Below the pieces are notes generated by a model. The model saw nothing but the letters and a program-made list of their open reading frames with translations. It was not told the origin of the DNA and did not search any database. This document shows positions 1-8,524 of a stretch of DNA of 64,000 nucleotides, in pieces. The stretch is from Faecalibacterium sp. (GTDB lineage: Bacteria; Bacillota; Clostridia; Oscillospirales; Ruminococcaceae), in assembly GCA_022652735.1 (NCBI GenBank), contig JALCRP010000001.1, positions 62,001 to 126,000 on the forward strand, read 5' to 3'. How positions within the stretch are numbered: position 1 is the stretch's first letter; the number at the start of each line of letters is the position of its first letter. The translations under genes were made by a program, and so were the position numbers.

Positions 1-25
1 TTCAGTTCCTTCGCGTAACGTTCCA
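1..25 (-). CDS. N-terminal fragment, probable replicative helicase DnaB
   Basis: Only the first eight codons are inside the window (Met-Glu-Arg-Tyr-Ala-Lys-Glu-Leu), starting at ATG 25-23. An AGGTG Shine-Dalgarno sits just upstream, at about 33-37. The dnaB identity rests only on context: in Firmicutes rplI is commonly followed by dnaB on the same strand, and gdpP-rplI-dnaB is a frequent order. The residues seen cannot confirm it. Confidence 0.45.
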
Positions 26-36
26 TTCTGACACCT

Positions 37-61
37 AAAAGCGCCCTCTGAAAGAGGGCGC
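37..61 (-). terminator. Hairpin with short U-run between rplI and the next gene
   Basis: A perfect 9-bp stem (41-49 with 53-61, loop GAA) is followed on the minus strand by only four T, then directly by the AGGTG ribosome binding site of the next gene. It may be a leaky terminator or attenuator inside the rplI-dnaB operon. Confidence 0.5.
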
Positions 62-87
62 ATCTGTTTTATGTGTAAGGGTGCGGC

Positions 88-543
88 TTAGCCCTGCGTG
101 ATCTCAACCTGCACCTTGAACTCGGCCGTAACGCCGGCATACAGGCGGGCCTTGGCGTTATAGGTGCCGGCCTCCTTGATGTCGCGCGTTTCCAGCTCGA
201 TTTTTTTCTTATCTAAGGTCTGGCCGGCTATTTCGCCCAGCGCAGCGGCAACTTCCTTGCCGGTGATCTTGCCGAACATCTTTCCGCTGGCGCCGCCCTT
301 TACGGCCATTTTTACGGTTTTGCCGCTAATTTTAGCGGCCAGCGCTTTCGCGGCGGCAACGTTTTCCGCCTCGTGATAATCCGCGGCGGCCTCTTTCGTT
401 TTGGCGACATTCATCGCCGAAGCGTCCGCAGCGGAAGCCAGCCCGTGCGGCAACAAAAAGTTCCGTGCGTAGCCGTCAGAAACTTCGTGGATTTCATCTT
501 TTTTGCCAATGGTTTTGACATCCTGTTTCAGAATCACTTTCAT
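88..543 (-). CDS. rplI: 50S ribosomal protein L9
   Basis: Ribosomal protein L9 (bL9) binds 23S rRNA near the L1 stalk and helps maintain reading frame. The 151-residue product has the usual length. Its N-terminus ([20 protein letters not shown]) and the following [14 protein letters not shown] segment are the L9 signature; an alpha-helical linker rich in Ala and Lys connects to the C-terminal domain. ATG at 543 is preceded by GAGGGAAA. It lies 130 nt downstream of gdpP and has its own promoter-like site at 627-655, so it can be expressed apart from rnj-gdpP. Confidence 0.97.
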   Translation of the reverse strand: MKVILKQDVKTIGKKDEIHEVSDGYARNFLLPHGLASAADASAMNVAKTKEAAADYHEAENVAAAKALAAKISGKTVKMAVKGGASGKMFGKITGKEVAAALGEIAGQTLDKKKIELETRDIKEAGTYNAKARLYAGVTAEFKVQVEITQG

Positions 544-626
544 GGATTTCCCTCTTTTCGATATGCCGCGCTGCCCTTGCCCCGGATGCGGCGGCGGCCG
601 GGCAGCATCTTTTTTCTGCTTTTGCT

Positions 627-655
627 ATTATACCGTATCCCGGCCCGGGCCACAA
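627..655 (-). promoter_or_regulatory. Sigma-70/A-type promoter for rplI
   Basis: On the minus strand TTGTGG (655-650) is separated by 17 nt from a perfect TATAAT (632-627), about 85 nt upstream of the rplI start codon and inside the gdpP-rplI gap. Confidence 0.65.
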
Positions 656-673
656 GGCCAACGGGCGGGAAAT

Positions 674-2653
674 TCAAGCCTTTTTCTGGGCGCTTGCCTG
701 TGCGGCGCGGTAAAGGTCAATCGCCGCGCGGATATGTTCGCCCGCCTGTTGGAGCGTTGTATCTTTTAACTGTGCGCCGGCCATCGTCTGATGTCCGCCG
801 CCGCCCAGCGCTTCCAAAATCACCTGCACGTTTACTTTGCCCATACTGCGCGCGCTGATATTTACGCCCGTGCCGGCCTGCACGGCAACAAAGCTTGCCT
901 CGATGCCGTCGATCGTCAGCAGGTCGTTTGCGGCCTGCGGCACAGCAACACGCATTTCGGGCGCGATCTCCGCATGCAGGCTGATGGCGCAGTTTCTGTA
1001 AATTTCGGCTGCCTCGACAAGGCTGCACTTAGCGGCATACTCGGGCAGGCTGGTATTGAACAGGCCGCGCACACTTTCGGTTTGCGCGCCGAAGCGCCGC
1101 AGCGCCGCGGCCGCCTCAAACGTGCGCACCCCGGTATGCAGGCTGAAATCATGTGTATCCAGCATGATGCCGGCCAAAAGCCCTTCGGCTTCCAAGCGTG
1201 TGGGCTTATCGTCCTTGCCGCCGACATACTGCAAAATTTCCGCCACCAGCTCGCTTGCGCTGCTGGCATATGGCTCGTGGCAGACGAGCACAGCATTTTC
1301 TATGTAGCCGGCCGCCTTGCGGTGATGGTCGATTACAACCGTATTGCCCGCGCGCTCGTAAATTTCCCGGCTTTCCAGCAGATTTACAAGATAGGTATCC
1401 ACGACGATGCACAGCGTTTTATCGGTTACGGCGTCCAGCGCCTTTTCGGGCGCGATAAAATCCTGCTCGCAGCCGGCGCGTTCAAACGCATCCAGCAGCG
1501 CCCCGGCCAACGTGGCCTCACGGCGCACCGCGATCACGGCCGGCACATCGCACAGCTTGCAGATGCGCAGTACGCCTTCGGCCGCGCCGATTGCATCGAG
1601 GTCGCTCAGGCGATGGCCCATGATAACCACGCTGTCGGCTTGCTTGATGAGATCGACAAGCGCCGCAGCCACAATACGGCTTTTTACGCGGCTGCGCTTT
1701 TCGACGCCGTGGCTAACGCCGCCGTAAAAGGTAAAGCCGTCCGGCGTTTTTTCGGCCGCCTGATCGCCGCCGCGGCCCTGCGCCATATCCAGCGCCTGGC
1801 TGGCCATCGCCTGTGCTTCGGCCAGCGTTTTGCCGCCGCGGCCGATGCCGATGGAAACGGAAAGGTTCTTTTCCGGGGCCAGCGCGCGCACTTCGTCCAG
1901 CACGGTATAGCGCGCCGCGGCAAACTGCTGCAAATGCTGCTCCTCGACGACGGCGAGATAGCGCCCGCTGCCAACCCGGCGCAAAAAGCCGCTTGTGCCG
2001 GCGATCATGGTTTCCAGCACACGGTTGATGCCCTCCAAAAGGCCGGCGCGCTCGCTGTCCAGCAAATCGCCGAACACATCCTCATAGCCATCCACGGCGA
2101 ACAAAATGCACCCCGGCCGGCTTTTGCGGTAGGCTTCCTCGGTACGGCGCAACTGCGTTTCATTGCTGAGATACAGCACGGCGTACTTTGCCTTTTTGTC
2201 CGCGACGGGCGTAGCGTAGGCGCGCCAGATGTCGCTTCCCAGCGGAAGCACCTGCCCCGCCTCGGAGGCACATTCCTTCGCGTTCAGCCCCGGCAGCAGG
2301 CGGCTGCTTTGTCCGAGCGAAACTTCTTCGCCGTTTAAGATCTGATTGCCGAATGCCTCGTTATACCAAAGCACCGTCTTGCCTTCCAGCAAAGCGACGG
2401 GCGTTTGCAGCTGCTCTAAGCTAAATTTCAGCTTCGAGCTTTGAAAAACGCTGCCGGCCAGCCAATCGGATACGGCGCGCCGAATTTGATAGGCAAACAG
2501 ATAAACCAGCAGCAAGAATACGGCCCACGCCGCCATCGGCGCCCACCAAAAGGAAATCGGCAGCAGCACAGCCATCCCTACGGAAAGCAGCGCACTGAAC
2601 AAAAATAGGCCTGCCGTCAATACTTCCAAAGTGATTCTCGGGCTGCGTTTCAT
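674..2653 (-). CDS. gdpP: Cyclic-di-AMP phosphodiesterase GdpP (DHH family)
   Basis: Membrane-bound enzyme that hydrolyses c-di-AMP to pApA and so sets wall, potassium and osmotic homeostasis. The 659-residue product equals the usual GdpP/YybT length. Two N-terminal membrane segments (about residues 10-58) are followed by a PAS-like region, a degenerate GGDEF domain (about 180-300), a DHH domain with SDLDAIGAA (350-358), VDT (418-420) and DHH (442-444), and a C-terminal DHHA1 domain with GGGGHQTMAGA. I chose ATG 2653 (SD AAGGAG) over an upstream ATG because the latter would lengthen the protein by 44 residues and overlap rnj. It starts 32 nt after the RNase J stop, so the two are probably co-transcribed. 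Confidence 0.95.
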   Translation of the reverse strand: MKRSPRITLEVLTAGLFLFSALLSVGMAVLLPISFWWAPMAAWAVFLLLVYLFAYQIRRAVSDWLAGSVFQSSKLKFSLEQLQTPVALLEGKTVLWYNEAFGNQILNGEEVSLGQSSRLLPGLNAKECASEAGQVLPLGSDIWRAYATPVADKKAKYAVLYLSNETQLRRTEEAYRKSRPGCILFAVDGYEDVFGDLLDSERAGLLEGINRVLETMIAGTSGFLRRVGSGRYLAVVEEQHLQQFAAARYTVLDEVRALAPEKNLSVSIGIGRGGKTLAEAQAMASQALDMAQGRGGDQAAEKTPDGFTFYGGVSHGVEKRSRVKSRIVAAALVDLIKQADSVVIMGHRLSDLDAIGAAEGVLRICKLCDVPAVIAVRREATLAGALLDAFERAGCEQDFIAPEKALDAVTDKTLCIVVDTYLVNLLESREIYERAGNTVVIDHHRKAAGYIENAVLVCHEPYASSASELVAEILQYVGGKDDKPTRLEAEGLLAGIMLDTHDFSLHTGVRTFEAAAALRRFGAQTESVRGLFNTSLPEYAAKCSLVEAAEIYRNCAISLHAEIAPEMRVAVPQAANDLLTIDGIEASFVAVQAGTGVNISARSMGKVNVQVILEALGGGGHQTMAGAQLKDTTLQQAGEHIRAAIDLYRAAQASAQKKA

Positions 2654-2685
2654 AGCTTCTCCTTGCTGTATGCGGGTGTAAGCAA

Positions 2686-4602
2686 TCAAACTTCCATCAG
2701 GATCGGTAAAATCATCGGGCTGCGCTTGGTTTTGCGGTAGATATAGCTCGAGAGCGCCTCGCGCACACGGGTTTTCACACTGTTCCAATCATGCGTATGC
2801 TCCTCAAGGCAGTGCGAGAAGGTCGATTCCACAATTTCCTTTGCGCCGTCCATCAGCTGCTCGTTTTCGCGCACATACACAAACCCGCGGCTGACAAGAT
2901 CCGGCCCGGCAAGAATCGTGCCGTCCGCGCTGTTCACGGTGGCGATCACAATCACAAGGCCGTCCTCCGAAAGATGCTTGCGGTCGCGCATGACGACGTT
3001 GCCCACATCGCCCACGCCGAGGCCGTCCACCATGACGGCGCCGGCCTGCACCGGTTCGCCCAGCTGAATGCCATCGCGCGAGAGGATTACCTGCGAGCCG
3101 TTTTCGGCAATCAGGATATTCGTCTCGGGGATGCCGAGGCTGGCGGCCGTCAGCGCATGGCGCTTGAGCTGTTTATACTCGCCGTGCACCGGCATAAAGA
3201 ACTGCGGGCGCGTCAGCGTCAGGATCAGTTTTTCTTCCTCTTGGCAGGCGTGGCCCGAAACATGCACATCGTACATGCTCTCGTAGATCACGTCCGCGCC
3301 AAGCAGCAAAAGGCCGTTGACAATCTTCGTCACGCTCTTTTCGTTGCCGGGGATCGGGTTTGCAGAGATAATGATAAAATCGCCGGGGCCGACGCGCACG
3401 TTGCGGTGGCTGTTCTGCGCCATGCGGCTCAGCGCGCTCAGCGGCTCGCCTTGGCTGCCCGTCGTAATCAAAACTACCTTTTCCGGCGGGTATTTGCTCA
3501 GCTGCTCGATGTCAATCTGGGTGCCCTCGGGGATATGCATATAGCCCAGCTCCATCGCCATTTCGGTATTGTTCACCATGCTGCGGCCGCTGAATGCGAC
3601 CTTGCGCCCATCCTCCACGGCCAGATCAATGATCTGCTGCACACGGTTCAAATTCGAGGCAAAAGTTGCAATGATGATGCGCTTATTGCGCGCGCGCGCA
3701 AACAGGCCGCGCAGGCTCTCGACGACCTTCTGCTCCGTGGCAGTAAAGCCCGGGCGCTCGGCGTTTGTAGAATCGCTTAAAAGCGCCAACACGCCGCGCT
3801 GGCCGTATTCCGCCAGCGTGGAAAGGTCCGTTACGCCGCCGGAAAGCGCCGTATAATCAATTTTGAAGTCGCCCGTCATAATCACGACGCCCGCCGGGCT
3901 TTCAATGGCAAAAGCCACTGCGTCCGGGATGGAGTGATTGACGTGGATCGGCTCGACGGTAAAGCAGCCGAGGCGAACCTTGTGCCGGGGCAGAATTTCC
4001 ACAAACTTCGTGCTGCCCGCAAGGCCGAATTCCTCGAGCTTATTGCGGATCAGCCCACAGGTCAGCTTGGTGGCATAGATCGGGAGCTTGACCTTTTTCA
4101 AAAGATACGGGATGCTGCCGATATGATCCTCATGGCCGTGGGTAATCAAAAGGCCGCGGATGCGGCTGATGTTCTGCTCGACAAACGTAAAATCCGGGAT
4201 GACAAGGTCGATGCCGTACATCTCGTTATCGGGAAAAACGCAGCCGCAGTCGACGAGGATCATATCCCCGCCGCATTCCAGCAGCGTAATGTTTTTGCCA
4301 ACTTCGCCAAGGCCGCCCAGCGGATAAATCCGAATCTGCGGCGCGGGCGTACCGTTATTGGCCGCAGGCGCCTGCCCGCGCGGGCGGCGCGGGAAATAGT
4401 TGCGGCGCGGGCGCGCGGCGGGCGTATTGGTGCCGGGGGCCGCGGGCGCCGGGGCTTTCGCCATCGGGGCTGCGGGCTGCGGGGCTTTTGCCATCGGGGC
4501 GCCGGGCGCTTTGCCGGCCAGCGGCGCTTTGGGCGCGCGGCGCGGGGTGCGCGGGCCGTTTCCGGTTGCGGGGCGCTTGGGTTTCTGTTCAAAATCTGCC
4601 AT
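2686..4602 (-). CDS. rnj: Ribonuclease J
   Basis: Metallo-beta-lactamase/beta-CASP ribonuclease with 5'-3' exo- and endonuclease activity in mRNA turnover and rRNA maturation. Zinc-binding HGHEDH lies at residues 155-160, and the core with IYPLGGLGEVGKN starts near residue 92. The product has 638 residues against about 555 for typical RNase J. The excess is a Pro/Ala/Arg-rich, probably disordered N-terminal tail of about 85 residues (repeated PMAKAP units, then an RR-rich patch) that could bind RNA or partners. Start ATG 4602 has GGAGG 7 nt upstream. It is the first gene of the rnj-gdpP operon, served by the strong promoter at 4850-4878 and a leader of about 240 nt. Confidence 0.96.
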   Translation of the reverse strand: MADFEQKPKRPATGNGPRTPRRAPKAPLAGKAPGAPMAKAPQPAAPMAKAPAPAAPGTNTPAARPRRNYFPRRPRGQAPAANNGTPAPQIRIYPLGGLGEVGKNITLLECGGDMILVDCGCVFPDNEMYGIDLVIPDFTFVEQNISRIRGLLITHGHEDHIGSIPYLLKKVKLPIYATKLTCGLIRNKLEEFGLAGSTKFVEILPRHKVRLGCFTVEPIHVNHSIPDAVAFAIESPAGVVIMTGDFKIDYTALSGGVTDLSTLAEYGQRGVLALLSDSTNAERPGFTATEQKVVESLRGLFARARNKRIIIATFASNLNRVQQIIDLAVEDGRKVAFSGRSMVNNTEMAMELGYMHIPEGTQIDIEQLSKYPPEKVVLITTGSQGEPLSALSRMAQNSHRNVRVGPGDFIIISANPIPGNEKSVTKIVNGLLLLGADVIYESMYDVHVSGHACQEEEKLILTLTRPQFFMPVHGEYKQLKRHALTAASLGIPETNILIAENGSQVILSRDGIQLGEPVQAGAVMVDGLGVGDVGNVVMRDRKHLSEDGLVIVIATVNSADGTILAGPDLVSRGFVYVRENEQLMDGAKEIVESTFSHCLEEHTHDWNSVKTRVREALSSYIYRKTKRSPMILPILMEV

Positions 4603-4627
4603 AATACCTCCAAAGGATAACGCAAAA

Positions 4628-4690
4628 GCAAAGCCCCACCCATTTTCGGGCGGGCCGCTTTGGCATGGGGAAAAGCAAGCCGGCTTTTCC
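4628..4690 (-). promoter_or_regulatory. Structured 5' leader of rnj with two hairpins
   Basis: The promoter lies about 240 nt upstream of the RNase J start codon. The promoter-proximal hairpin here pairs GGAAAAGC with GCTTTTCC. A second, GC-rich one (CCCGCCC with GGGTGGG, extended by AAAGC/GCTTT) ends about 20 nt before the SD. They could modulate RNase J expression; the sequence does not prove it. The rest of 4603-4967 holds only the two divergent promoters; I see no gene. Confidence 0.4.
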
Positions 4691-4849
4691 GGTGAATGCG
4701 TATAGAATTTTCCGGCAGAAACGCTCTGCTCAAGTTCCATGTAAAACTTTCGGGCGCTGCAGGTTCATCTGTTCGATGCAACCGGGCCCTCTGGAAATGC
4801 TCCGAATGTATACCGAATATACATTCCTATACGTTTACGAATTGTTATC

Positions 4850-4878
4850 AGTATAGTCTGCCGCCTGCCCTTTGTCAA
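4850..4878 (-). promoter_or_regulatory. Promoter of the rnj-gdpP operon
   Basis: Consensus TTGACA (4878-4873) and TATACT (4855-4850) spaced by exactly 17 nt on the minus strand. The 10-nt word CTATACTGAT occurs twice, at 4888-4879 just upstream of the -35 and at 4856-4847 over the -10; this could be an operator or a chance duplication. Confidence 0.8.
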
Positions 4879-4911
4879 ATCAGTATAGCCCACCGCCCGC
4901 AATTTATACTC

Positions 4912-4940
4912 TTGGCACCGGCAAAGATTGCCGCTATAAT
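4912..4940 (+). promoter_or_regulatory. Promoter of rnhA
   Basis: TTGGCA (4912-4917), a 17-nt spacer and a perfect TATAAT (4935-4940), 27 nt upstream of the rnhA start codon. It diverges from the rnj promoter; the two -35 boxes are 33 nt apart. Confidence 0.8.
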
Positions 4941-4967
4941 AGAATGGAATGTGAGGCTGTTTGTTTT

Positions 4968-5429
4968 ATGAAAAAAATTGAACTTTATACCGACGGCGCA
5001 TGCAGCGGAAACCCTGGCCCGGGTGGCTGGGGCGCGATCCTGCGCTACCGTGCCGGCAGCAAAGTATATGAAAAAGAGCTTTCCGGCGGCGAGGCCGAAA
5101 CCACAAATAACCGCATGGAGCTAACAGCCTTTCTGGCGGCGCTTCAACAGCTGACAGAGCCTTGCGAAATCGAGCTTTTCAGCGACAGCCAGTATGTCAT
5201 CAATGCGCTGGAAAAAGGCTGGGCCAAGGGCTGGCGCGCCCGCGGCTGGAAAAAGGCCGACAAATCCCCTGCGCTGAACGCCGACCTCTGGGCCGTGGCC
5301 CTCGCCGAAGCGGAAAAGCATATCGTGCACTATCATTGGCTGAAAGGCCACGCCGGCCACCCCGAAAACGAGCGGTGCGACCGGCTTGCCGTCGAGCAGA
5401 GCAAGCAGCACGGCGGGCGTCAGGCGTAA
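4968..5429 (+). CDS. rnhA: Ribonuclease HI
   Basis: Cleaves the RNA strand of RNA-DNA hybrids such as R-loops and primers. The 153-residue product has the standard bacterial RNase HI length and the complete catalytic set: Asp9 ([14 protein letters not shown]), Glu51 (MELTA), Asp73 (FSDSQYV), His128 ([10 protein letters not shown]) and Asp138 (CDRLA). It also keeps the basic [12 protein letters not shown] handle that binds the hybrid. I chose ATG 4968 because the RNase H fold begins there; the upstream in-frame ATG at 4872 precedes the promoter -35. An SD-like GTGAGG lies upstream. The mnmA gene follows 97 nt downstream on the same strand. Confidence 0.97.
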   Translation: MKKIELYTDGACSGNPGPGGWGAILRYRAGSKVYEKELSGGEAETTNNRMELTAFLAALQQLTEPCEIELFSDSQYVINALEKGWAKGWRARGWKKADKSPALNADLWAVALAEAEKHIVHYHWLKGHAGHPENERCDRLAVEQSKQHGGRQA

Positions 5430-5526
5430 GCAAAACTGTGCGGCCCTGTGGCCGTAGGCGCTGAACCCGCCCGGCAGGCGTATTTTGTAAATTGAGCGCG
5501 GGGTTCCGCGGTAAGGAGCATAGAAA

Positions 5527-6597
5527 ATGGCAGGAGAATTTTTGCCCGGTAACGGGTTTGACACTTACGAAGTACAGGATAAGGTACTTGTCGGCATGAG
5601 CGGCGGCGTGGATTCGAGCGTGACCGTGCGCATTTTGCAGGAGCAGGGCTTTGCCGTAACGGGCGCGGTTATCCGCTTTTCGCCCGCGCACGAAAAAGCC
5701 GTCGAGCAGGCGAAAGCCGCCGCGGCACAGCTGGGTATCCCCTGCATGGTGCTGGATGCCCAGAAACTTTTTGAGCAAAACGTGATCGCACCTTTCTGCG
5801 AAAACTATTGCTGCGGCAAAACGCCAAACCCCTGCGTCGTATGTAACCCCACCGTAAAGTTTGCGGCGCTGCGCACAGCCGCGGATCAGCTTGGCATCCA
5901 GTATCTTGCCACCGGGCATTATGCCCGCGTGGAGGCGGACGAGCACGGCATCTGCCATATCTGCCGTGCTTCGAGCGCCGCGCGCGATCAAAGCTATATG
6001 CTGTACCGTCTGGGGCAGGATGTGCTTTCGCGCCTGATTCTGCCGCTGGGCGAATTTGAAAAGGACGATGTGCGTGATATTGCGCGCGATCTCGGCCTGA
6101 GCTGCGCCGAGGCCCCCGACAGTATGGAGATCTGTTTTATTCCGGACGGTAATTATCCGGCCTACATCGAGGCGCGTGGCCTTTCGGGCAAGGCAGGGCA
6201 CTTTTTGGCGCCGGACGGCGAAGATCTCGGCCCGCACAGCGGTGTGCTGCACTATACGGTCGGCCAGCGCAAGGGCCTTGGCATCGCGCTGGGGCGGCCG
6301 GTATTTATCCAGTCTATCTTAGAAAACGGTGACATCCAGTTGGCCGATGCCGGCGATGAGTTTTTCTCGGCGCTTACGCTGGAAGGCTTTTCTACGCCCG
6401 ACGGCGCGCCGCTGGCCGCCGGCCGCTATGCGGTAAAAATCCGCAGCGCCGCAAAGCCCGCCGAGGCCGATTTCGACGGTGCGGCCCGCCTGGCCTTCGC
6501 CGAGGCTGTACGTGCCCCGGCCCCGGGCCAAAGCGCGGTTTTGTATCAGGGAGATACCGTTGTGGGCGGCGGGTTCATTGCCGCCGCAGAAAAATAA
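5527..6597 (+). CDS. mnmA: tRNA-specific 2-thiouridylase MnmA
   Basis: ATP-dependent sulfurtransferase that makes 2-thiouridine at wobble position 34 of Lys, Glu and Gln tRNAs. Its PP-loop is GMSGGVDSS near residues 23-31. The nucleophilic and catalytic cysteines lie in NPCVVCN and MEICFIPDGNY, and ATGHYAR, DQSYMLYRL and YTVGQRKGLGI are family motifs. At 356 residues the length is normal. The N-terminus carries about 15 residues ahead of the PP-loop that are not conserved. SD AAGGAG lies 8 nt before ATG. A cysteine desulfurase partner is not in the window. Confidence 0.95.
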   Translation: MAGEFLPGNGFDTYEVQDKVLVGMSGGVDSSVTVRILQEQGFAVTGAVIRFSPAHEKAVEQAKAAAAQLGIPCMVLDAQKLFEQNVIAPFCENYCCGKTPNPCVVCNPTVKFAALRTAADQLGIQYLATGHYARVEADEHGICHICRASSAARDQSYMLYRLGQDVLSRLILPLGEFEKDDVRDIARDLGLSCAEAPDSMEICFIPDGNYPAYIEARGLSGKAGHFLAPDGEDLGPHSGVLHYTVGQRKGLGIALGRPVFIQSILENGDIQLADAGDEFFSALTLEGFSTPDGAPLAAGRYAVKIRSAAKPAEADFDGAARLAFAEAVRAPAPGQSAVLYQGDTVVGGGFIAAAEK

Positions 6598-6669
6598 CAG
6601 GCTGGCCGGGGCGCGCCGTGCGCCAAAATAGGGGCGCGGCGTTTCTGCGCAGCAGAAAAGGAGCGTTTT

Positions 6670-7752
6670 ATGAAAAAAGCAGGAAAGATTATTCTCCGCA
6701 TCGTTTTCGGCGTTCTCGCGCTTTGTGTGCTGGCTTTTCTCGTCTATTTTCTGTATTTCGTTCTTTCCTATCATCGCATCGCAGATCACCAGGCGCTTAC
6801 GCCGGCGCAAAACGCGGCGGCGGGCGCTGCCGTGCCTGATACGCCCTATACCTTTACCACATATAACATCGGTTTCGGCGCCTACAGCAGCGATTACAGC
6901 TTTTTTATGGACGGCGGCACGGAAAGCTGGGCTTTTTCCAAGCAGGCCGTGCAGGATAATACCGCAAATATGCTGAACACCATCGCGGGCGAGGCGCCGG
7001 ATTTTGCTTATTTTCAGGAGGTCGACCTCGATTCTACCCGCAGCTATCATGTCAACCAGATGGATTTGATTCAAAACGCCTTTTCGTCGATGTCGCTTGT
7101 GGATGCCGTCGATTTTGATTCTCCGTTTTTGTTTTATCCGCTGACGCAGCCGCACGGGCGCGCTTATTCCAGCATTGTCATGCTGAGCCGCTTTCCGGTG
7201 GCTTCGGCCGAGCGGCGCAGCCTGCCCATCGACAAAGGCTTTTCCAAGTATCTCGATCTCGACCGTTGTTTTTCTGTCTCGGAGGTGCCTGTTTCCAACG
7301 GCAAGAGCCTGTACCTTTATAACGTACATCTTTCGGCCTACAGCAACGAATCCGACACGGTCGAAAGCCAAGTTCGGCTTTTGGCCGAGGATATGTCCGC
7401 CCGCGCCGCGGGCGGCAACTACATCATTGTCGGCGGCGATTTCAATCAAGATATGCTGGGCAACTCGGCCGAAGTATTCGGCACGACGGGCGAATACAGC
7501 TGGACGCGCGCATTTGATCCTTCGCTTTTGCCGGCCGGCTTCCATGTTGTTGCGCCAACCGACCCAAACCATGTCGTGCCCACCTGCCGCTTGGCCGATG
7601 CGCCGTATGTAGCGGGCCAAAGTTTTGTTATCACGATCGACAGCTTTGTGGTTTCGGAAAACGTTTCTGTTTCCGAGCTTTCCACGATCGACACGGGCTT
7701 TGCATGGTCCGATCACAACCCGGTACGCATGCGTTTCTCGCTTAACGCCTAA
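6670..7752 (+). CDS. Membrane-anchored endonuclease/exonuclease/phosphatase-fold protein
   Basis: A single N-terminal membrane segment (about residues 6-35) is followed by an extracytoplasmic EEP domain. DNase I-like motifs are visible in order: TTYNIGFG, the metal-binding Glu in YFQEVD, YNVHLSAY, GGDFNQD and a C-terminal WSDHNPVR. This fold hydrolyses phosphodiesters or phosphomonoesters (nucleic acids, inositol phosphates, sphingomyelin); the substrate cannot be told from sequence. The 360-residue length is typical for Firmicutes members. SD AAAAGGAG precedes the start. It ends at a bidirectional terminator shared with the convergent pilus operon. Confidence 0.88.
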   Translation: MKKAGKIILRIVFGVLALCVLAFLVYFLYFVLSYHRIADHQALTPAQNAAAGAAVPDTPYTFTTYNIGFGAYSSDYSFFMDGGTESWAFSKQAVQDNTANMLNTIAGEAPDFAYFQEVDLDSTRSYHVNQMDLIQNAFSSMSLVDAVDFDSPFLFYPLTQPHGRAYSSIVMLSRFPVASAERRSLPIDKGFSKYLDLDRCFSVSEVPVSNGKSLYLYNVHLSAYSNESDTVESQVRLLAEDMSARAAGGNYIIVGGDFNQDMLGNSAEVFGTTGEYSWTRAFDPSLLPAGFHVVAPTDPNHVVPTCRLADAPYVAGQSFVITIDSFVVSENVSVSELSTIDTGFAWSDHNPVRMRFSLNA

Positions 7753-7818
7753 AGCGCCGCCGTGTTCCTCGGCCCTGCCGCGCGGCAAAAAAGTGCACTT
7801 CTCGCTTTTGCAAAAAAC

Positions 7819-7862
7819 AATGGCGCATTCCGCAGCTTTTATTCGCTGTGGAGTGCGCCATT
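7819..7862. terminator. Bidirectional intrinsic terminator
   Basis: A 17-bp stem (7819-7835 with 7846-7862, a few G-U pairs) lies between the convergent EEP gene (+) and pilus operon (-). On the minus strand it is followed by G then six T; on the plus strand T-rich sequence follows. Confidence 0.85.
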
Positions 7863-7932
7863 CTGCTTATTTTGCCTTTTTAAGACGGCTTTTCGCCCAC
7901 CGCCTTTTTCGCGATCCGCTGCACATCTGAAA

Positions 7933-8523
7933 TCATTTTTTCTTTTTGCTGCGCGGGGCCGCCGCCGTAATCACGCCTAAGCTGGCGAGCGCCAAAAAGG
8001 CCGGCGGCGTCAGGTTTGCCGTATCCCCTGTCTGCGGCGCGCCGGCGATGCGGTTTTGGAACAAAAGCTCCGTTGCTTTTCCGCTGCCGCCGCGGCAGGA
8101 AGCCGTCAGCTTAGCGGCCAACGTTCCATCCTGCTGGTACGCCACAAACACCGTGAGATCGTAGATCGTGCCGTCATAGTGCACATTCGCGGCGCTGCCG
8201 GGAAGCTGGCGCAGCGAATAGTAAAAGGTGCCCGGCCCTGCATACGAGATCGGCCCAAACGATACGCTCGAGCCGCCGGTGCAGGTAAGCTGCGCCGTGC
8301 CGCCCTGCTTGCCGCCGGGCATCGGCGTATCCGCGCCGCCCGCCGCAAGCTCCAGCCGGTACTCTGCCGCCTGCCCCGAGGCCGCCACGGCCCCGCACCG
8401 TACCGGGATCGACACACTGGCCGCCGCATCCGCAAATGCGGCCGGTGCCGTATACAGCAGGCACAAGCAGGCCAGCAGCCAAGCCAAAATGGCTGTGCTG
8501 CCCTTTTGGATTCCAGAAACCAT
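7933..8523 (-). CDS. Minor (basal) pilin, FctB-like, sortase substrate
   Basis: A 196-residue secreted protein with a signal peptide (cleavage near Ala31), one pilin isopeptide-type domain (TFYYSLRQLPG through YDGTIYDLTVFVAY to LLFQNR) and a C-terminal sorting signal: APQTGD (162-167), hydrophobic stretch, RSKKKK tail. In canonical domains a Lys-Asn bond is catalysed by Glu; here Lys appears replaced by Arg42 and Glu by Gln106 while Asn157 remains, so the crosslink is probably absent. The motif differs from the IPTGV/LPTGL of the other two pilus proteins, as expected of a subunit anchored to the wall by a housekeeping sortase. It starts 1 nt after the sortase stop. Its role as pilus base is inferred from position and size. 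Confidence 0.82.
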   Translation of the reverse strand: MVSGIQKGSTAILAWLLACLCLLYTAPAAFADAAASVSIPVRCGAVAASGQAAEYRLELAAGGADTPMPGGKQGGTAQLTCTGGSSVSFGPISYAGPGTFYYSLRQLPGSAANVHYDGTIYDLTVFVAYQQDGTLAAKLTASCRGGSGKATELLFQNRIAGAPQTGDTANLTPPAFLALASLGVITAAAPRSKKKK

Positions 8524-8524
8524 C

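Noticed and set aside
791-2338. Long plus-strand open frames opposite gdpP, and similar long frames opposite pcrA, dnaX, oadB and GH94
   Set aside because: They lie antisense to conserved genes, lack SD sites and recognisable motifs, and arise from high GC content.
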